NCBI RefSeq assembly: GCF_000315625.1
Contig: NW_005434516.1
Location: forward strand, 29,174-85,996
Direction: 5' to 3'
Source: Guillardia theta CCMP2712
Lineage: Eukaryota; Cryptophyceae; Pyrenomonadales; Geminigeraceae
Length of the DNA stretch: 56,823 nucleotides
Shown: in pieces, positions 45,301 to 56,823 of the stretch
How the letters are laid out: each line of letters begins with the position of its first letter
Position numbering within the stretch: position 1 is the stretch's first letter
Translations under genes and position numbers: made by a program
The notes under the pieces: model-generated
What the model was told of the DNA's origin: nothing
Database searches by the model: none
The model's input: the letters and a program-made list of their open reading frames with translations, nothing else

Positions 45301-45461
45301 CCGAGTTGTCTACATAGAAGCAGTTATGATCGTCTTCTGGGTCAGGTTTGCATCACCTCCCATCAACCCTTGTTGTTGCAACTGTTGTTGAACAAGCTGC
45401 ATCTGTATTTACCTTAACGAAAGCAATCATCAACATTCATCTGTCAACCTGAAGTTGAAGT

Positions 45462-45493
<32 letters not shown>

Positions 45494-45850
45494 CTGTTGC
45501 TGCTGTTGCTGCTGCAGTTGTGGCTGTTGCTGCTGTGGCTGCTGCTGCTGTGGCTGCTGCTGCTGTGGCTGCTGTTGCTGTGGCTGCTGTTGCTTCTGCT
45601 GCTGCATGCCGCCGTCTGAAGCTTGATCAGTTCCTGACACGTGAATGAGATCGACCTTGTCTAATGCACACTGCCATACCTGGAGAGGACGGAACTTTCT
45701 GCGGCTGTAAGATGAAAACAGAGTTAAACCACTTTCACATTGAATGCAGTCTATCATTACAATCTTGATATCAGCAAAAGCATCTTTCGGGGGCTTGTTG
45801 GGTGCTGGGGTTGGCTGACCGGAAAAAATCAACCAATATCATACATACAT

Positions 45851-45937
<87 letters not shown>

Positions 45938-46074
45938 AATTGTTTTTAGAAAAAAAACAGAAGGAAGAACACAAACAAGTAGAAAAAGAACAAGGACAAG
46001 AACAAGGGACAGGAACAGGAACAGGAACAGGAACAGGAACAATGACAGGGACAAGAACAGGGACAGGGACAAGA

Positions 46075-46107
<33 letters not shown>

Positions 46108-47313
46108 AAGAACAGGAACAAGCAGAAAACATACAGCGTGTGTTACCGTTTTGGGTTTCGCTGCTTGTTGAACTGGAGGCTTTCCTGCATTGTCTTTTGG
46201 CGCTGTCTTGTTCTGAAGAGAAAGCAAGAAAGAACGTTAGGAGCAGAGACAAGTATCAGCCATGATGAAACAGGATAAAAATTGCAATCACAAGAGGAGA
46301 AAAATTGCAATCACAAGGAATTGCATATGTTTGGCTTGAAAATGGTAGGTGTAAATCACCGGATCTTGTTGCTGTTGCTGCTGTTGCTGCTGTTGCTGAC
46401 CTCCGACACCATTCATGTTGGCATTCCGTCCTGTATGGGTATCACACAATGTTGTTGCCACCTCGTGCCAGCACCTGAGACAGCTGCAGCATACAAGGCG
46501 TTCGCATCGAGAGATACGGGTTGCGAGAGGGACTGCGCCTGCTGGGGAATGTCAAGAATACGAGGATGGTCACTCCACCGCTTCCTGACCTGCATGCTAG
46601 TCTGCAGCCCTTGTAATCCTATACATCAGATAAGACATCAACCATGCGTGCCTTTAGCTGACTCACCCGTGCTGAAGGCACCCGACATAGCCCTATCGTC
46701 ACCCGAGCAGCAGAAGCAAAGTCAGCGAGGCCGGCCAAGAAAAGACCAAACAAGGGGGAAAGAACAAGGATCAAGAAGAAACCAGAATGCAACAACAGAA
46801 TTTCAAACATGCGAGAAATCAGAACAACAGATGAGGACATGTAAACTTACAGATTTATCCCTCCCGAGCCAAGCAAGGAGGCAAGGTCGTTGGGGTTGAG
46901 CTGCCTCAATTGAGACATCTGCTCACATTTCAGGAGAAGGAGCAAGAGGCGCAAGCGCGAGCTAGCATACTTACCATATCGGATGCATCTTGGCCCTGCT
47001 GTTGTTGCAGCAGCTGCTGCTGCTGCTGCCCAACCTGTTGCATCTGCGGCTGGGCCTGTTGCTGAGAGTTCGGGTTCGAGGGCGAAGCCGCGCTCTGGAA
47101 GAGCTGTTGCTGGAAAGGAGAAGCATTCTGCATGCCGACGTTTGAAGACAACCCGGCTGAGAATGGCGTGTTGAAGCCGCCCATAATGCCCCCAGCAAGG
47201 CTTGTGCTTGCATATGGTGACCCACCGCCCAATGTCGATTGATTCATTGCCATGGAGGGGTTTCCTGCGCCTGCTTGCGCTGCAGCAAGCTGCCTAGCCC
47301 AAGACTGGTCCAT
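39349..47313 (-). CDS. Large glutamine-rich protein with TPR-like helices and acidic tail
   Basis: A chain of more than 30 minus-strand exons. Start at 47313 (MDQSWARQLAAAQAG); a first exon ends at 46975 (QDASDM|GTAAGT), then MSQLRQLNPNDLASLLGSGG. From 46.4 to 42.8 kb there are about 20 exons of Gln-rich sequence such as LQQQLQQQFQQQMQTQ. Then come Lys-rich linkers (MRAKKIKQEDLAGKSM; KIKQED fits a sumoylation consensus). A helical region follows at about 42.3-40.2 kb (LKYIVLVLMQETLYTGMLQD, GQFREADILFDRARILAIKG, LYAEALQLFQEVYDDWKSRL) that resembles kinesin-light-chain-type TPRs. The tail is a Glu/Asp/Lys-rich stretch ending in DVDDDDDDDEDE. Gln-rich plus TPR plus acidic tail suggests a nuclear or transcription-related scaffold, by inference only. 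It may be two adjacent genes. Confidence 0.6.
40790..40845. repeat. (GAG)n tract in intron of Gln-rich gene
   Basis: About 15 GAG units on the plus strand, that is (CTC)n on the sense strand, inside the intron before the exon that starts near 40637. Confidence 0.9.
42740..45605 (-). repeat. CAG-codon exon array (about 20 exons)
   Basis: CTG-rich blocks on the plus strand (CAG on the sense strand) recur roughly every 80-200 bases, for example near 45.46-45.60, 45.23-45.30, 45.00-45.04, 44.70-44.76, 44.60-44.64, 44.14-44.20, 43.80-43.85 and 43.50-43.54 kb. Most begin right after CAG and end CAG|GT, so glutamine codons supply the splice consensus. Unique sequence lies between the blocks. Exact borders of several exons are ambiguous because shifted CAGs would serve equally. 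Confidence 0.7.
45839..46115. repeat. (ATAC)n, (AC)n and (ACAGGA)n compound microsatellite
   Basis: About 7 ATAC units, about 32 AC units, then GGAACA and GGGACA hexamers. It lies in the intron between the exons at 46.2 and 45.8 kb of the Gln-rich gene. Thr/His or Cys/Val ORFs across it are artefacts. Confidence 0.93.
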
Positions 47314-47329
47314 CCTCAATCAAGAGGAG

Positions 47330-48830
47330 CTCAGGCTAGCCCGAGGCAAAGAAAATACTCCGATCAAAGTGAAAAACCCCTTCCTCGGCCTGAGATATCA
47401 CTGTCGAAATAATCTCACGTCAGATTTCCTGCCTTGTGGTCCAGTGGATGCAGGGCAATGGGCGGAGGTAGTAAAGCCTGCTACTCACATCAGCCTTCAT
47501 TCATTAATGCGAGTACAAAGAATGTTTTCACTGCATTGGTTTCTTTGTACTCACTAGTTGGCACGGTGAAATGAGCAAAGGAATCGTCACATCAAAATTG
47601 AAACCAACACATGCCCACTCGTCATCGCAAGAATGCAAACAGGAAGTATATCTTCTTGAAAAAAATATATCAACAAAATAATGCAAAGAGAGTAACATTT
47701 GCTGCCACCGCCATCGTTCTTCTACTACTTAGGCATTCGCACTGCAGGGGCGAGGCGGAGGGAGCAAGAGGTACCGGTAGTCTTGACCCTTGTTCCAGAC
47801 GAGAGATGGGTGGGGTGCCTTCCAGACGGCAGAGGAGACGAACCTCTCAGAAATATACTTGAAAAGTTCTATTCTTGGTGCAAAGTGTACCATTATCTCC
47901 AGATTTCAGGTACTTCTGCGAGGCTAGCCGACTCCGTCACGTCACCGAACCCACTCCTTCACTCTAAAAACATTATAATTATACAACAACAAACCCACGT
48001 GACGTATGTAAGGGGTATCTCCCAAAGGGGCATCAAAACAAAAAAAGGTTGTACAAACGAAGCCAGTGGGTGGTACAAGAGGACCCATACAAGATCCAAA
48101 TTGGCCTCTGCGCTTTCTTCTCAGCGCAAGTGACTATATGTATTTAAAAAAGGCACTAAGAATAGATATCACGGTCGGTGCTGACATAAAACTTCTTTTA
48201 ATGATTTGTTACTGCCAGGACCAGAACTGATCTCGAGATCGTTAAAAAAGGAGACGACATATCCGCAAAAAAAGACAATGGGGCGGGCTCAGATAATGGG
48301 GGCATCAACCAGGCATCAACAGCCAATAGATGCTTTACTACCTGGAAGCAATCAATGCCCTTCGATCCAGTCGTAGAATCATCGGTCACATGGGAGCACA
48401 ACCCATAACGGTTATGATAGGGGGTTAAAAGAGAACCGTGCTAAAAAAAATTAAAACAGTAAGCAAGTCGCTGCGTGTGGTATCAAGTGATTCTGAAACG
48501 TTGCAATACCTCAACGTATAGTAGAAGGGTGAATCTTCAGACGACTTTCCAAACTATTCCGTGCCCAACATCTTGAGATCTGATCTCAGGATTACATCCC
48601 CTCCATCGCCTGCAGGGTTGCACTCACTTGAAGGAAGGGTGAACGTGCACAGGGGTCGCTTCACACTACCCCTTCTTTGCTACTGCACTACCCACCCAAT
48701 TATCGTCTCTGCGACTCCTCGATCCTTCAGTAGTAGCAGAGGTACCTACTGGCCTTTTACTCTGTACTGGAAGCAAACTTGACTAAAATGTCTCGTGCTG
48801 TCGTTCCACCAGTCTGGCAGGCAGACAAGC
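47330..48830. other. Intergenic, no supported gene
   Basis: The 5' flank of the Gln-rich gene. It contains some open frames (for example plus 47699-48133) without splice support or recognised domains. AT-rich with poly-A runs near 48.2 and 48.45 kb. Confidence 0.45.
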
Positions 48831-49979
48831 CGGGGCGGATCGGACCGGGCTCAGTTTAGAGCCTAGTTACCGGCGTGCCGCGCAGTGCCGCAGTGGCGGG
48901 CCGTAGCACTGGGCCGGGGGCCGGGCTCACAGTGACTCCCCCGGGCGCCCGGCCCCGCCGGGCCGGGCCGCCGCTCAACTGACTGTACTCAAAGTTAAGT
49001 TGACGGTGATTCGCTGAAATTCAGTTCAACCGTGACTGTGACACGCGGGGTCGATCGGACGGTACGTACGGCGTATTGTATACTCACACGCCACTTGAAC
49101 ACTCGACCGTGTTTTCACCGTGTTGTCATTGAAGTTTACGGTTGAATTTCCCAGCAGATGACGGATGACGGACCCGGCGTACTCCGGCCCGGGATCCGTA
49201 GTACTGTGATAACTGATCAATAGTAGCGATCACGGCGATGGCCGCGCACTGGTGACTCGAATACGCCGCACGGCGGTCCAAGTGACTACGGTATGATCCT
49301 TCAAGTAAGTACCGACGACCCCGGCGGCGCGGGCCGGGTCCGGCCCTCCCCCGCAGCGGCGTCCCGGTCCCGAGTCCACTGACGTGACACGGCGGGCCGT
49401 CACGACACTGACTCGAGCCTGGAGAACTTGCCGGGCCTGGTGACCCGATCCGCCGCCGATGCCACAGTGTGTACGGTCCGATCCTCCGATGTCCAGGCTC
49501 GTGCCGCCAGCCCGCCCAGGATCCAGTACGCCGGGCGGCGTCTCAGTTTTCGGGTTCAGGCCGGGCAGCGCTGAGCCGCCTGCTGTGACTCCCGCCGTCC
49601 GGCGGCCGAACTTAAGGCTTCCGAGTTCGGAACCCCCGCCGGGCCCCGGAAGTTGTTCCCGAGTCCGGCCCGGCGCCGCTGAGTCTTTTGGCCGCGCGGC
49701 GGGCCTGGCTGGGCCATGTCCATGGCGTCCGAGTCAGTGACCCCCGGGCCGCGGCGGGGGCACTGGGGGGCCAATGTCACGAGTCTCGCCCACTCGGTGA
49801 CTGCCAGTCACTGAGTTGAGTGCTAGGCTGATCATCGGATCGGGCCGGTCCGATCCGAGCCTGAGTGGCAGTGGCAGTCACCCGGCACGGCACGGTACGG
49901 TCAGACTGAAACTTTACTAAGTTACTCAAAGTACGGTACGGTGTCTCCCCGGCGGGCCCGCCCCGGGGCCGCGCCGGCC
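48830..49979. promoter_or_regulatory. Largest GC-rich island, upstream of TRM3/TARBP1 gene
   Basis: About 1.15 kb of GGCC, CCGG, GTCAC, GACTC and GTACGG words, with the AT-rich signature tactcaaagttaagtt at 48985-49001 and a diverged copy near 49911-49932. It ends at the proposed first ATG of the methyltransferase gene. It is CpG-rich throughout. It may be a promoter region or part of a dispersed repeat class. Confidence 0.45.
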
Positions 49980-56776
<6,797 letters not shown>

Positions 56777-56823
56777 GTGATAACAATCAAACGTCTTAGC
56801 TGAATCTTCTTTCCCTCCCTCCC

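Noticed and set aside
45771-46278. Repeat-rich ORFs on both strands (Thr/His, Cys/Val, Gly/Thr)
   Set aside because: They come from AC and ACAGGA microsatellites in an intron of the Gln-rich gene.

Overview
This is nuclear DNA from a eukaryote, most likely a unicellular alga or other protist. Genes are split by GT-AG introns, some only 44-60 bases long. Codon use is GC-leaning, microsatellites are everywhere, there is a Copia-type LTR retrotransposon and a 100-N assembly gap, and there are no operons. The gene density and short introns would suit a cryptophyte such as Guillardia, but that is inference. The exon models below were built by hand from splice signals and reading phase.

Left third (1-20 kb): a minus-strand gene with an RNA-polymerase-III-RPC4-like N-terminus; a plus-strand membrane-protein gene end; a secreted or luminal TPR protein (minus, 3.0-6.0 kb) whose intron carries a 263-base pentamer array; a 6.6-11.5 kb patch with three near-identical copies of one coding core; a cleanly resolved 13-exon queuosine-salvage (DUF2419/QNG1-like) gene (minus, 11.8-15.0 kb); a tiny three-exon gene; and one member of an unknown gene pair (16.6-17.5 kb; partner at 35.5-36.2 kb).

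Middle (20-38 kb): two short ORFs sharing an almost identical 149-base core lie on either side of a Copia element (21.4-27.4 kb, 226-base LTRs, pol interrupted by the N gap). Then come a protein-kinase C-terminal exon next to a 25-base minisatellite, sparse exon-like pieces, and several GC-rich islands that share an AT-rich signature related to TTTACTCAAAGTTAAGTTAA.

Right part (38-56.8 kb): a very long minus-strand gene (39.3-47.3 kb) encodes a glutamine-rich protein with TPR-like helices and an acidic tail; its poly-Gln region is cut by about 20 introns. After another GC-rich island comes a TRM3/TARBP1-type tRNA (Gm18) 2'-O-methyltransferase gene (plus), whose 3' end lies beyond the window. 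The two best functional assignments, queuosine salvage and Gm18 methylation, both concern tRNA modification, but they are 35 kb apart and nothing shows that they are linked.

Most introns modelled here are phase 0, flanked by CAG, and many are filled with pyrimidine-rich microsatellites on the sense strand. No CRISPR array, rRNA or intact tRNA gene was seen.
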